Source of the DNA: Gigaspora margarita
Lineage: Eukaryota > Glomeromycota > Glomeromycetes > Diversisporales > Gigasporaceae
Length of the DNA: 64,000 nucleotides
Reading direction: 5' to 3'
NCBI GenBank assembly: GCA_009809945.1
Contig: WTPW01000159.1
Location: forward strand, 84,118-148,117
In this document: positions 23,863-34,600 of the stretch, piece by piece
How positions within the stretch are numbered: position 1 is the first letter of the stretch
How the letters are laid out: each line of letters starts with the position of its first letter
The notes under the pieces: model-generated
What the model saw: the letters and a program-made list of their open reading frames with translations, nothing else
The model's database searches: none
What the model was told of the DNA's origin: nothing
Translations under genes and position numbers: made by a program

Positions 23863-25831
23863 TATATATATTATTGCTTGAATGCCAATGATATCAATAA
23901 CTAATATAAATTTTTAGAAAGCTAAACTCACAGTGATAATAATATAAATTTTTACAAAAAATTACTTAACAAACCTTAATTGTTTTGATTTTTTTAAATT
24001 TTAGTACTGCATTTTAAAACTTAATAGTAAGAAATTTTATAAATTTACTAAATTTATTATAATAAATAAGAATAATACATTAGATTTATTATATTTACTT
24101 ATTTATTTAAATATTGAGAAATGTTAATGGCTTATTCAAAAACTAATATACAAGTAGGTTATGCCAATAATATTTTTAATGTTATATAAAAAGACTCAAA
24201 TATTAAATTGTATTTTTTTAAAAAAAATATATAAATTTATAGTCTTATTTTATGAATTACTTAGCCTTTTCTATTTATTTCAGTAAATAAATTATATTTT
24301 TTTTATTTTATTACTAATATTTTTTAATTTATCAATTAAAAATAAAAATTAAAAAAGTATAAGTATGAAAGAAAGAAAGAAAGTAAGAAAATAAAGTGAG
24401 AAAGATAAGTAAAAATAAAAAAGTAAGTAAAATGAGTGTATAAAAAAAAAAGAGTAGAAGAGAAAGAAAAAATTTTTTTTTTCCTATTTGAGAACATAAA
24501 AAAAATTTTGAGAACATTAAATTAATTAAATATGTTCTCATGAGAACATAAATTTCAAAACAGATTTCCAAAACTTGCTGGGAACGAGGATATTGTTAGG
24601 TATGCACAGGATGATTTAGAGCGGTTTACGACAAATGAAGGCAGAAACGCTTATCAGTCTGCGGAAAAATGAGTGACAAATGAGAAAGCAACTAAAAGGG
24701 ACGGGAAGGATAGGAAAAAAATAAAAAAATTAATAAGCATAGAAAAATGGTGGTGTGGACCTCATGTAAGTCAATATATTATAGTAGTGTTAAAGTTACA
24801 ATAAAATTAATAATATATCACCCTAATACGTATTATTTAGTTGAAATGGCTATTTCATAGACAGATCGATCTGGTTATAAAACAGCTGCAGCCTAAGAAC
24901 AATAGAATGCATCCACGCCATTATGGTGAGAAGATTGATAGGGAAGATGTACACCCACCAGATTGTCCAAGTTGGGCATTATCCGCCGAAGCCCGAGAAC
25001 TATATAATATCCCGGAACCTGACTTCGATCCCAAGCATTCAGGTGGGCAAGAAGATTCATGAAAAAAAAGAAAAAAAAAGGTGGGAATAAGCACAAGAAA
25101 TGAAAGAGAAGTCATATGGCTGAGGCAGAAACTGAAGAACAAGCAATTGAAACAGGTGTAAAAAGGGGAAGAGTAGATGATGATGATAAAACTGTATTAT
25201 ATGTAAGAGGACCTCGCAAAAACATAAGATCAGTGGTGCCCTCAAAAGCACCAACACCCATATTATCAAAAGCACCAACACCCACATCATCAAAACCAGC
25301 AACACCCACAAGATCAAAAACACCTATAACATCAGAAACAACAACAGCTGCAAATAAACTAACATCATCAACATCATCAATAGCAGCAGCCGCCTCAACA
25401 TCAAAAGTACTACCAACATCATCAATGGCAGCAGCCGTCTCAACATCTCATCAACAACAGCAACTGCCTCAACATTAACAGCAGTACCATCTTCAAAAAT
25501 AACTGCAAAAAAACCAAAAAAACCAAGTAAACCGCTGTCAGAAGATGATGTGTTAGTATTTAGAGATGAAGGAGTTGAAGATGAGGATGGAGGTGAGGAT
25601 AGAGGTGAGGATGAAGGTGAGGAGGGAGGTAAGGATGAAAATGAAAGTAAAGGTGAAAGTGTGGTTATGGGTGAAGGTTCAGAAGCTAGTAGAAATTTGA
25701 ATAAAGCAAAACGAAAAATGGAAGTTTATGATAACCCTAGTGAAGGTTGGGTTGAAAGTAAAAAAAGGAAAAAAGAGAAACAAAAAAGGAAAGATGATAA
25801 AAAGAAAACAAAAAGATTGAAAAGAAGGTGA

Positions 25832-26733
25832 TAAATTAGATATTTATATGTTTTTTGTTTTTATTTTTAAAATATCATTTTTATCAGAGTATAATAAAGT
25901 TTAATATATAATCAAAAAAAATAATATAAATATCGGCCAATGTTAGATTAAATCTGTATATAAATGTAATCAGTAATCAGTTAAATATAATATTGTACAA
26001 ATATCATCAATTATCGCCTTTGGTGATAGCTGACTGATAGGCTGTAGGCTTTGAAATTTGGTTTAAGCCTATAGCTTATCGGTCTGCTATCACCAAAGGC
26101 AATAATTGATGATATTTGTACAATATTATTAATAATAAAAAATGATACATAATTTTGGTAAAGTATACTATAGATTTTAGGAACCAATTACTACAAATTT
26201 TTTAAATATATATCTAATCATATTAAAATCGATAAATATCGACCAAATATTATCAGAATACTGGCCAAATATTATCCAAATAGCAGCCAAATATTATTTA
26301 AATAGCAGCCAGTTATTATCCAAATATTGGTCAAATATTGTTCTAAAGAATAAAAATGATATACTAAAGATTAATTAATCATTAAAAAACATAATCAATA
26401 TATCAGTACAATATTACATAAATAATGCAAAAAATTTTGTAAAATAGCCAATACAATATCTTCTTATGATTTATCTAATAGTGAATTTATTACCAAAATA
26501 TCAATCTAAATATCTAACTGATATCTCCTTTATAATTTCACTAATCTTCATACAGATATATGAATATTTTTTACTGATTTATAACCGATATGCAACAAAC
26601 TTTCTTAAAACAGCAGCCAATCGGCCTATTTTGATCCCTATCAATATGTTATTAGCCAACATCATATCGGCCTGCTATCTTCATAGGCNATTTTTAGATG
26701 ATATTAGGGTAATATTTTTGATTTCGACTAGTA
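25832..26733. repeat. CACTA1 right subterminal region
   Basis: AT-rich, with the phrase GGCCAAATATTATC and variants (CAGCCAAATATTAT, TATCGGCC) repeated at least eight times between 25935 and 26690, mirroring GCCAATATT / GCCGATAT near the left end. These are likely transposase-binding repeats. It also holds the hairpin at 25987-26129. No gene. Confidence 0.6.
25987..26129. repeat. 143-bp near-perfect hairpin
   Basis: Arms of about 65 bp starting ATAATATTGTACAAATATCA and including GCCTTTGGTGATAGC pair around a short AAATTTGGTTT centre, with few mismatches. No obvious target duplication apart from AT-rich flanks. It could be a tiny foldback MITE or a small-RNA precursor. Confidence 0.75.
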
Positions 26734-29290
26734 TAAAAAGATCTATATTAATGGAGTCATATGCTTTGCTCATATCCTAAGACAGAAGCCAGATCTTCTT
26801 TTGATTGCAATTTGCATCTTCAATAAAATTGTTAAGAATATGAACTGGGATATTAGTACTGTTACAGGAAGAGCAACATAGTTGTGTGGATTGAGAATAT
26901 TGTGAGAGAAAAAAATAGAGTTGAGTCAATTAGTAAGAATTTTAGTATATAATTTTTTAATATGTTTAATAAGGCTAATTGGTTGAGTATTGTGTAAATG
27001 TCCATCAAAAGTTGGTTTTTTGGAGATAGAAAAAATGCGCCCATCTTTTCATTGTTTGGGAATTGAGCCAGATATTAAACATCGGTTTAGTAGTACTATA
27101 ATAGCAGTAATGGTTTGTATGCCTGCATGTTTTAGTATCTTGTAACTAATACCAGAAGGGCCACATGCTTTTTTGTTAAAAAGTTGTTAATAGTATTAAT
27201 AGTTTCATCTAAGGTGATTGGTACTAAAATAGAGTTGTACCATTCTGATATAATATTAGATTTGGGTGCATATTCTGATTGCCAATTAGTAGAGAAGATA
27301 TGTTGGTTATAGGTGTGGTTTGTAGTCCATTGACAAAAATATAATCAGATATAATCCTTAATTTCTGTAGGATCTGTAAAAATATTAGTCTGGGTTTTTA
27401 TATTATTAAAATGAACAGAATCAGTATGACAGTTGAGGATGCTATTAATCATTTTAGTTGGATGGATAAGTAATCTTTTACATCTAGTATTTATAGCTGT
27501 TATAATGTGACCTCTGAGATAGTAGGAATTTTCTAGATTTCTAGCATTGTATAGGGTTTTCTAGTATACTTTGGTGTGAAGTAGCCAATTAGATAGGTCT
27601 GATTGGCAAAAAGGTGGAGGAGGAATAGAAAATTGGTGTTTAGAGTTAATGCTTTGAATATAAGCAAGGATTGTAGTAGGTATAGATTGTTTGTGTAATA
27701 GTGAATATTTGGTTTGCTGCATTATATTTCCAATAGTATTAAGATTTTTGTACAGTTCTGTAGCTTTGGGAGTAAAAGCATGATGAAAATTTTGAACTGT
27801 AAATTCTTAGTTAGGGATAGTTTTAAGAGCAGCATTAATAATACTAGTTTTGATTTTGTACCATATGCATTCTATAGATTCAGTAGAGCTAGCAGAAAGG
27901 GAAGGTTTGTTTTGGATGATATTATGTTGATATTGAGAAGAAAATTCTTTCCATTTTGCTTTATCCATAAGTTTGTACTAAAAAATTCTTCATTTGTAGC
28001 ATGTTTTGTGATGAAGTTTTGAGGACAATGCAAATGGAAATATCCATTTAGAAATTAGGATAAGATGGTCACTATAAGTAGTAGATAAGGGTGATTGAAG
28101 TGAGAAGTCCATAAAGTATAGTATTATTGTATCATGTGCCCATATGTAATCAATGCAGCTGCTTAAATCATTGCGCTGCCAGGTATGTTGGGTATTGTTA
28201 GTATAATCAGCCAAATCATATGTGCTATTGTGATATATGTAAGAAAGAAGTTTAGTTTTGGCAGTGGAGTTATTAGTTAGAGAAGAATATTTATTAAAGT
28301 TGGCTAAGATAATGGGGTGTAAATCTAATAAAAGTGCATCTTGTATCCATGATATAATAGCTTCATGATATTGGTTTCATAGTTGTTGGTTGGTTGAAAA
28401 AAGATATACAGAAATAATTCAGAATTTAAAATCATATTTAAAGAACAAATCAATTGCAACTGCTCCTCCAGGATGTGTAATTACGTTCTGAATATGAGAT
28501 TTTATAGAGTTATTAACCATAATTCCAGAGAGTTGTTTAGACAAGACCAAAAATATGTAAATTGCTTGTTGTTAAAGAACTTTTTAGGGGTTGATTCAGC
28601 AAGTTTGGTTTCAGTTATACTACAAATTTGAATATTGTTCGAGAAGCAGAATTCTTCCCAGAGTTGTCTTTTAAGAGGAGTATTATAGCCTTGAACATTG
28701 TGTATAACAATATTAAGATTAAGAGTTGATGGTAAAGATATAGAAATATCTAATTGGAAAGTTGTTGCAAAGGAGGAAGAATTATTTTCAGATGGTAGTA
28801 TGAGCAGCAAAATTTCCAAACTCATTAAAATAATGGAAAAAGTTTTTACTTCTCCAAGCAAATTTTGTCTAGTAATTTTGCTATCATTAACTTAATAAGA
28901 AAAAATTTTTAAATGGAAGCATGCATTGTTATATAAAGATTTAATAGGTGAGTTATAATAGATAGAAAATTGATTAGGGAGTAGTAGGATATAATTTGAA
29001 AGAAGTTTATCTTTAGTACTAAGATATATATGAGTTTCTAATATAATTATCTTTATAGATATCTTGTAAGGATATAAGAAAGCTTGCTTAAGCAAATGTT
29101 TAATAAAGGATGTAAGAGTTTGTTGTTTTGATAGTAGGAGAAGATTTATTTTTGTAAAAATAAATTATAGCAAGTTCCTTAGAAGAAGATGATATAATGT
29201 TATCTGAGGAGCTATTTGTGTCTTTTACAAGATTGCTTACTGTTTTAGGCTCAGCTCTCATAGCTGTACAGGTATCCATAGTCTGTCCTA
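26734..29290 (-). pseudogene. LINE-1: endonuclease and first half of reverse transcriptase
   Basis: From right to left on the minus strand: an ORF1-like tail (to about 28900), then the AP-type endonuclease with LNIVIHNVQGYN, ICSITETKLAES, TWQRNDLSSCIDYIW and YSDHLILISKW (near 28780-28040). The RT follows with GPSGISYKILKHAG, GSIPKQWKDGRI, QPISLIKHIKK and the motif A Asp in DMSKAYDSINIDLF. The sequence stops exactly at the CACTA1 border and resumes at 13375. Stops and frameshifts are numerous, so it is a dead copy. Same broad clade as LINE-2, with endonuclease plus RNase H. Confidence 0.82.
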
Positions 29291-30231
29291 TATGTTGGAT
29301 CTAACTGTCATTATCCTGGATCTCCATGTAAATAGGCTTATCTACCTGCCTACTTACATTATTCTCCTTATTAACTACAATGGGTGCATCTTTTAATAAG
29401 GTAGTGCGCTGTAAGTTTATATATTACTATATTTAGTAATTCTAGTTAGGGTGTGCTATTTATCATGTGATTTGTACCATAGATACATGGGTCAGAGTAG
29501 TGATCACGTCTATATATAATATATATAATATATACAATTATATACCTGATACGGTATACAATATATATATAATATATATATTATTTAATATTAAGTAACT
29601 TTTTTCTACTAGTCCGTTTTGGATGTTTTTGCTACCAAAATGTTCATCTCAATGAGACGATTCTAACAAGCCCAAAATCATTAAAATCCAATCAAGAAGT
29701 CACATAATCGTTAAGGTTTTGTATTATTATATATATAAATTTAATATGTATGTATATAAAATAATGCAAAACCGAAAAAACTCTTTCTGTCAATTAATTG
29801 TACCAAAATTCTGCTAAGGCATTTTGGTGCATTTTACAAAAATTTTTGTTAAGATACATACTCAAACTCATAGAAACAAAGGAAGTTAACATAAATATAC
29901 TACAAGGTTCATAAGACCAAAATCTAAAGGAAACTATAGTTTTGGAAATAAAATGATAAAATGGTTTTTGAAAATTTTTGCTTATACAAAAGTGGGCATT
30001 TGCGTTTACCCCAGTTTGCAGATCACTCAGCACAACAATAATCTGATCAAAACAAACAAACAAACCTTTTTGGGATATACAACCAAATTTAGACATATAA
30101 ACATATATACACATCATTACAATATATATTATAAACAACAACAATAGGCAATTGTCATGTGTTTACAGTTTGACCATTAGAAGTTAGTTCAACACACTTG
30201 ATAGAAAGATCTAAAAAACAGAACCTGAAAA
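29291..30231. other. Spacer between LINE-1 and LINE-2
   Basis: No gene. Holds a TA-rich stretch (29510-29585), one GTCTCA-type module (29590-29725) with a mirror relative at 45850-45995, and 29790-30160, which shares AAGTGGGCATTT and GTTTACCCC phrases with 46430-46540. The latter may be LINE-2 5' untranslated sequence. Confidence 0.45.
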
Positions 30232-31546
30232 TGGAGAAATTAGGAACATACAGAAATATTTTTGCGAGTTCAGAGGCTGAGGTACAACAACAACTACAAG
30301 TGGTGGCACAGGATGTATCACTAAAAGACTGAAATATAGCAAAATGGCTAGGATTAAGTAATCAAGATTTTGCAGTCTGCTTAATTAGGAATATAATGGA
30401 AACGTATGACAGAATAGAGTATAAAATAAAGGAAAAAATAGAAATTTGTAAGGAAGAGAAAGTCCTTGTCAATGGATTAGATTTCGAGCAAAAGGAGAAA
30501 GAGGAAATCGAGGAAAATAAAGAAGTCTAATTATAATAGAATGCGGTGTACCAGATTATAGTACTGAAGAAATTAAAGACAAGATAATGCAGGTGAAGGG
30601 TGTAGGGCTTGCAAAACAAGATGATTTAACAGAGAGAATTATTGCAAATATTAAACAAATAGAAGTTCATAGCAAAATGGAAGTAGATATAAATACAGAC
30701 AATAAGACAGAGGTAGTAGACAAAACTAGTAATGAATTTGATTAAGTAGCAGACATAAGTAGCTCTATCTGGGCACAAGCATCAAAAAGTTCGCAAAGTA
30801 CAGTCTCATGTAAAAGGAAAGAAAAGTTGGGTTTGATACTATGGGATGTACCAATATATACAAGAGCAATACATATTAAAAAAGCTTTAAGCTTTTATGG
30901 AAAGATATTAATTCATGGAGTAATAACTGCAGAAAAATCTAAAGCATTGTATATTGAGTTGGAACCAAAAGATGAAAGAAAAGCTTTGTTTTTACAATCA
31001 GCATGGGCAGTTCACTTCGAAAAGGACAAGATGCTTAGGTTAACTCAAGGCAGGTTTGACAGGGAAACCCTAGTAGAAAGAAGCAAATTAAAGGCAATTT
31101 TAAAGAATGTACCTAAGTCAACTATTGAGTCAGCTCTCTTACATCAGCTAAAATTATGCAAAGTAAAAACAGTATATATTTCACATAATAGTAATGGAAA
31201 TCAAAAAGGAATGGCAAGTATCTACTTTGAGTCAAAAGAGGATTTGGAAAATGCACTTAGTAGTACAGTATGGTATTATGATACTAAATTAGAAAGGATA
31301 AATGGAAGAGGTTTTCTTAACCAAGGAAGGCAGGGGCTAAAGTATATGCAGAAGCAAGTAATAACAAAGAGCCCAAAAGTGCTAAAGAAAACAATTTCAG
31401 CAGAAAGAAAGGCAAAGAAAGGTTTATTATGTCGAATCGGCCACAAGAAAACCATATTCATAAATTCGTGGATCAAAAGTATGAACCAAAAAAGAAAAGC
31501 AACAATATGCGCTATGAAGAAAAAGAAAATCAAAATTGTAACATAA
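30232..31546 (+). pseudogene. LINE-2 ORF1 with RRM-like domain
   Basis: ATG 30232 starts MEKLGTYRNIFASSEAEVQ, which soon hits a stop (near 30330). Open sequence resumes and from 30827 to 31546 a 239-codon frame is intact. Residues about 1-75 of that frame (GLILWDVPIYTRAIHIKK ... KALYIELEPKDERKAL) have the beta-alpha-beta pattern of an RNA-recognition motif. A second similar unit (LKAILKNVPKSTIESAL ... GMASIYFESKEDLENAL) follows, then a long Lys/Arg-rich tail. The expected role is LINE RNA binding in the RNP. Assignment is by pattern, not by search. Confidence 0.65.
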
Positions 31547-31623
31547 TGGTAACTAATGATGTGACAAACAACAGTATACTTAAAGAGATCCTACAATGAT
31601 TAGACAATATTGAAAGGAGGCAT

Positions 31624-34600
31624 ATGAGCAATATCTCTGAATCGCTCCTAACAGGTGCCCCAGTTGTAATAAAGAAAGCGGCAGCACCTCTAGCAGTAGT
31701 AGGTGCTGCACACATAATGAAATCGGGAATAAAATTAAAAAATAGAAACATTACTATAGCCGCGCATAATATTAATGGCCTTAAAACTTTTAATCATAAA
31801 CTCGATTCCTTACTGCATTTTGCAAACAAAGATGCATATAATATAATAGGGATAGCAGAAACAAACTTACAAGAAAGAGAGACCAAGTTTCTTTTGAAGG
31901 ATGAAATAGGATTTAAGGGTTTTTGGTCGAGTGCAAAATCTGGAAAACACAAGGGTTCAGGAGTAGGAATCTTAGTAGATAAGGATCTAGAAAGACATAT
32001 TGGGAGAGTCAAGAGAATGAACAGTAACATTTTGGCAGTTTATTTTTACTTAAATGGTCTAAAATTGTTGGTTATAATGGCATATATACCTCCAAATAGT
32101 GAAAACATGGCCCATGAAGTATCAGAGTTAATACAGAAGAAAATAGAAGAGCAGCAAAGAGAGTTCCATATAGTGCTCATGGGGATTTCAATCACATTGT
32201 GAATCCAGCAATAGACAAACAACCCAGTACTAAAATTTGTAAGAAATTGAGGCTACATACATGGCTAAGATTACAAAATTTTATAGACACTTATAGGTAC
32301 TGGAATCATGAAAGCAGAAAGTTTACTTGGAGTAATGGGAACACAGCAACTTGGATCGATCAAATCTGGACAGGGTAGAGAAAGCAGAGATCGAAGAAAT
32401 GGAAACTATAACAGAAAGTGATAACAGTTTGGTTCTTTTGCAACTGAGATCAGGTAGTAGTTTTAGTCGAATAAAGGAGTGTGCTTTGGAAGAAAAGCAG
32501 ACAACCAGGCTCGTATAGAATTTGGATATAGCATCAAAGAAGAATTGGGAGGAATACAAGTCAAGTCTGTAGAAGTAGTTACATACACAAGTTCCAAAAT
32601 TCCTTTGTAGCCAAGATGCAGAGGAAATTAAAAAAGGACTGAGTGATGGAAACGAACAAATTGATAAAATCTGGGATATAATAGAAAAGGCAATCATCAG
32701 ATCAGAAGAAAGCTCACTCCCAAACAAAATAGTCAAAACACCAAAAAAGCAATTAGTGCCGAATAGGAAAAAGCGCAGATCTAAAGTGTACATGAGCTTG
32801 GGCCGGCTTATTAGTGAGATTAAGAAAACTGACCACAATATGCAGAGTCTGTTGGTAGAAAAGTAGAACCAAAGACTGAAAATAATTAATCGTCAAGCTG
32901 AATGTAACATTAGTATGATCGAGTTAACTTCATTGCAGAATTGGATAGAAAGCGCAATTCTCTGGTAGAAAGCTATAGGAAACAAAATCTCAGAGAAGAG
33001 TCAGAAACTAAAAGAAAAAGATATCAAGAGATATATAAAAAGGTGAAGTGAGATAATTATAAAGGAACAAAGAATAATATTGGCAAGTTTATTGGAAAAG
33101 CCACTTAATAAGGTCAGGCTAGACAGAGTTCTAGTCAAAGAAGATTTGGAATACAGACTTGAAGTAGCCCCTTCCAAGGTTTTATTAGATACAAAAGATC
33201 ATTTCAAAGGGCAGTTCAGAGAAAGATATCCAAAGATAGAATATATGACTAAGGATTGGAGAGCAGTATATAGCCCAGTAAATGAAGTACAGGAAAATTG
33301 GTATGACTCAACCCTAGATTTGGTGGAGTTAGAAGAATGGCAAAATATGTTAAAAGAGGTTAAAGGGGAATTAGCAGCATGTTTATCGAACATTGTTTAT
33401 CTCTTGATTGTGCAAGCAGATACAACAACCCAAATAATTTTTGCGAATTTTGCCAACTTGTATCTATTCTTCAGAACTATTCTGAGTAAATGGAAGGTGG
33501 CACAAATTTATACGATACCTAAAGGGGAGGACTGGAATTTCGAGCTAAACAAAGTGCATCCAATAGCTCTACTAGATGTATTTCAGAAGTGTGTAAGTAG
33601 AATCTTAACAAAACGATTGAGTAGAATAATTAAAGACAAGAATATTCTAAGGGGCCAAATTTTGCTGGGTTACCAGAGGACTTAACTGAGGATCTGATAT
33701 TTATTTTAAGCATGCTCATCGAGGAGGCAGAAGAGAAGGGACATGAAATGTGGCTGCTGTTTCAAAATATGAAAAAAGCATTTGATTCTGTCAGTTTAGA
33801 AATGCTAAATCTTGCACTAAGAAGAATCAAAATTTCAGAAATATTGCAAAAATTTATTATCAACCTTTTTATAAATAGATATATGCGAATTATTCCATAT
33901 TTTGGTTTAACAGAAGAGTTTTGTACAGGTGATGGCATAGATCAGGATGAGGTAATTTCGCCACTCATATGGAGGATCTTCTATGATCCTTTGCTATATA
34001 GAATTCAGAATGATACTTCACTTGGCTATATAGAAGAGCTACAGATTTCTCATCAAATGGGCTACATGGAACAAATATTGAAATAAGGCAGGCAGTCCTG
34101 GCATATGCTGATAATACTACGTGAATTGCTAGTTCTAAAGACCAATTAGAAAATATAGTCAGACTAGCTGAACAGTTCTCCTACTTCAACGATATTGAGA
34201 TCAACAGTGCTAAGTCCAAACTGGCAGTAATTAATTTGAGAATTCCTTATAAAAATAGGTTGATAAACTTCGGTGGTACAAAAATATTAGCTGAGCGCAA
34301 ACTGAACAATATTAAGTTTTTGGGAGTCTTGTTGCACAGAGAAAGTGAGGCTTTGAGTGTAAAGAAGAAACTTAAGGTGATAGTAGGGCTTTTTATACAA
34401 AAGCTTAAAAACAAGAAAACAACAGCAAGTCAGATGGTGTACATAAACAATCAGGTTATGTTGCCTAAATTGGAATATATGCTGCAGGCAACAGTGTGTT
34501 CAGAAATTGAACTGGAAAGAATACATCATCCTTTTTTGAGACTTTTGAAAAAGAAATTGGGCATAGTACAAACAGCACCTAATAGTTTATTAGTGCACGG

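Larger units (their letters stand above)
21737..24575. mobile_element. hAT-like (or MULE-like) element in the CACTA1 accessory gene
   Basis: Perfect 9-bp flanks GCTGGGAAC (21728-21736 and 24576-24584). An 8-bp reading gives a CAGTG start as in hAT, while 9 bp would suit Mutator-like elements. Ends GTGTTGGAAATCT and AGATTTCCAAAAC are inverted repeats. Subterminal TGAGAACAT occurs about eight times in both orientations, including GTTCTCATGAGAAC. Non-coding. The host exon frame (MKAGN|EDIVRY) is continuous without it. Holds the mariner-like element at 22081-23862. Confidence 0.82.
20823..25831 (+). pseudogene. CACTA1 accessory gene (divergent, unknown function), broken
   Basis: ATG 20823 opens a small lysine-rich exon (20823-20904). 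A GT-AG intron follows (20905-20972), then exon 20973-21256 with an Ala-rich helix and a poly-Ser tract from an AGC microsatellite (21155-21197), a second GT-AG intron (21257-21344) and further exons. Later frames give DNKKIARIQITLRCYRKHIEI, EDIVRYAQDDLERFTTNEGR, HPPDCPSWALS, a Thr/Pro repeat (APTPILSKAPTPTSSK) and an acidic then strongly basic tail with possible nuclear signals (about 25550-25831). No known domain. By position it may be the analogue of the TnpA-like second gene of CACTA elements. A frameshift near 21400, stops in the 24670 region and near 25062, and a 2.8 kb insertion (21737-24575) break it. Confidence 0.6.
13376..26733 (-). mobile_element. CACTA (EnSpm) transposon, CACTA1
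   Basis: Starts CACTGGTTGAA and ends TTCGACTAGTA, an imperfect CACTA-type inverted repeat, with TAA on both sides (13373-13375 and 26734-26736), the 3-bp duplication usual for CACTA elements. It splits LINE-1 inside RT, and dropping the element with one TAA restores the LINE frame. It carries a tnp2-type transposase (minus) and a divergent accessory gene (plus). Subterminal regions are rich in GGCCAATAT / ATATCGGCC phrases. Internal guests are a SINE-like element (13466-14451) and a hAT-like stack (21737-24575). About 9.5 kb without guests. Both genes are broken. Confidence 0.85.
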
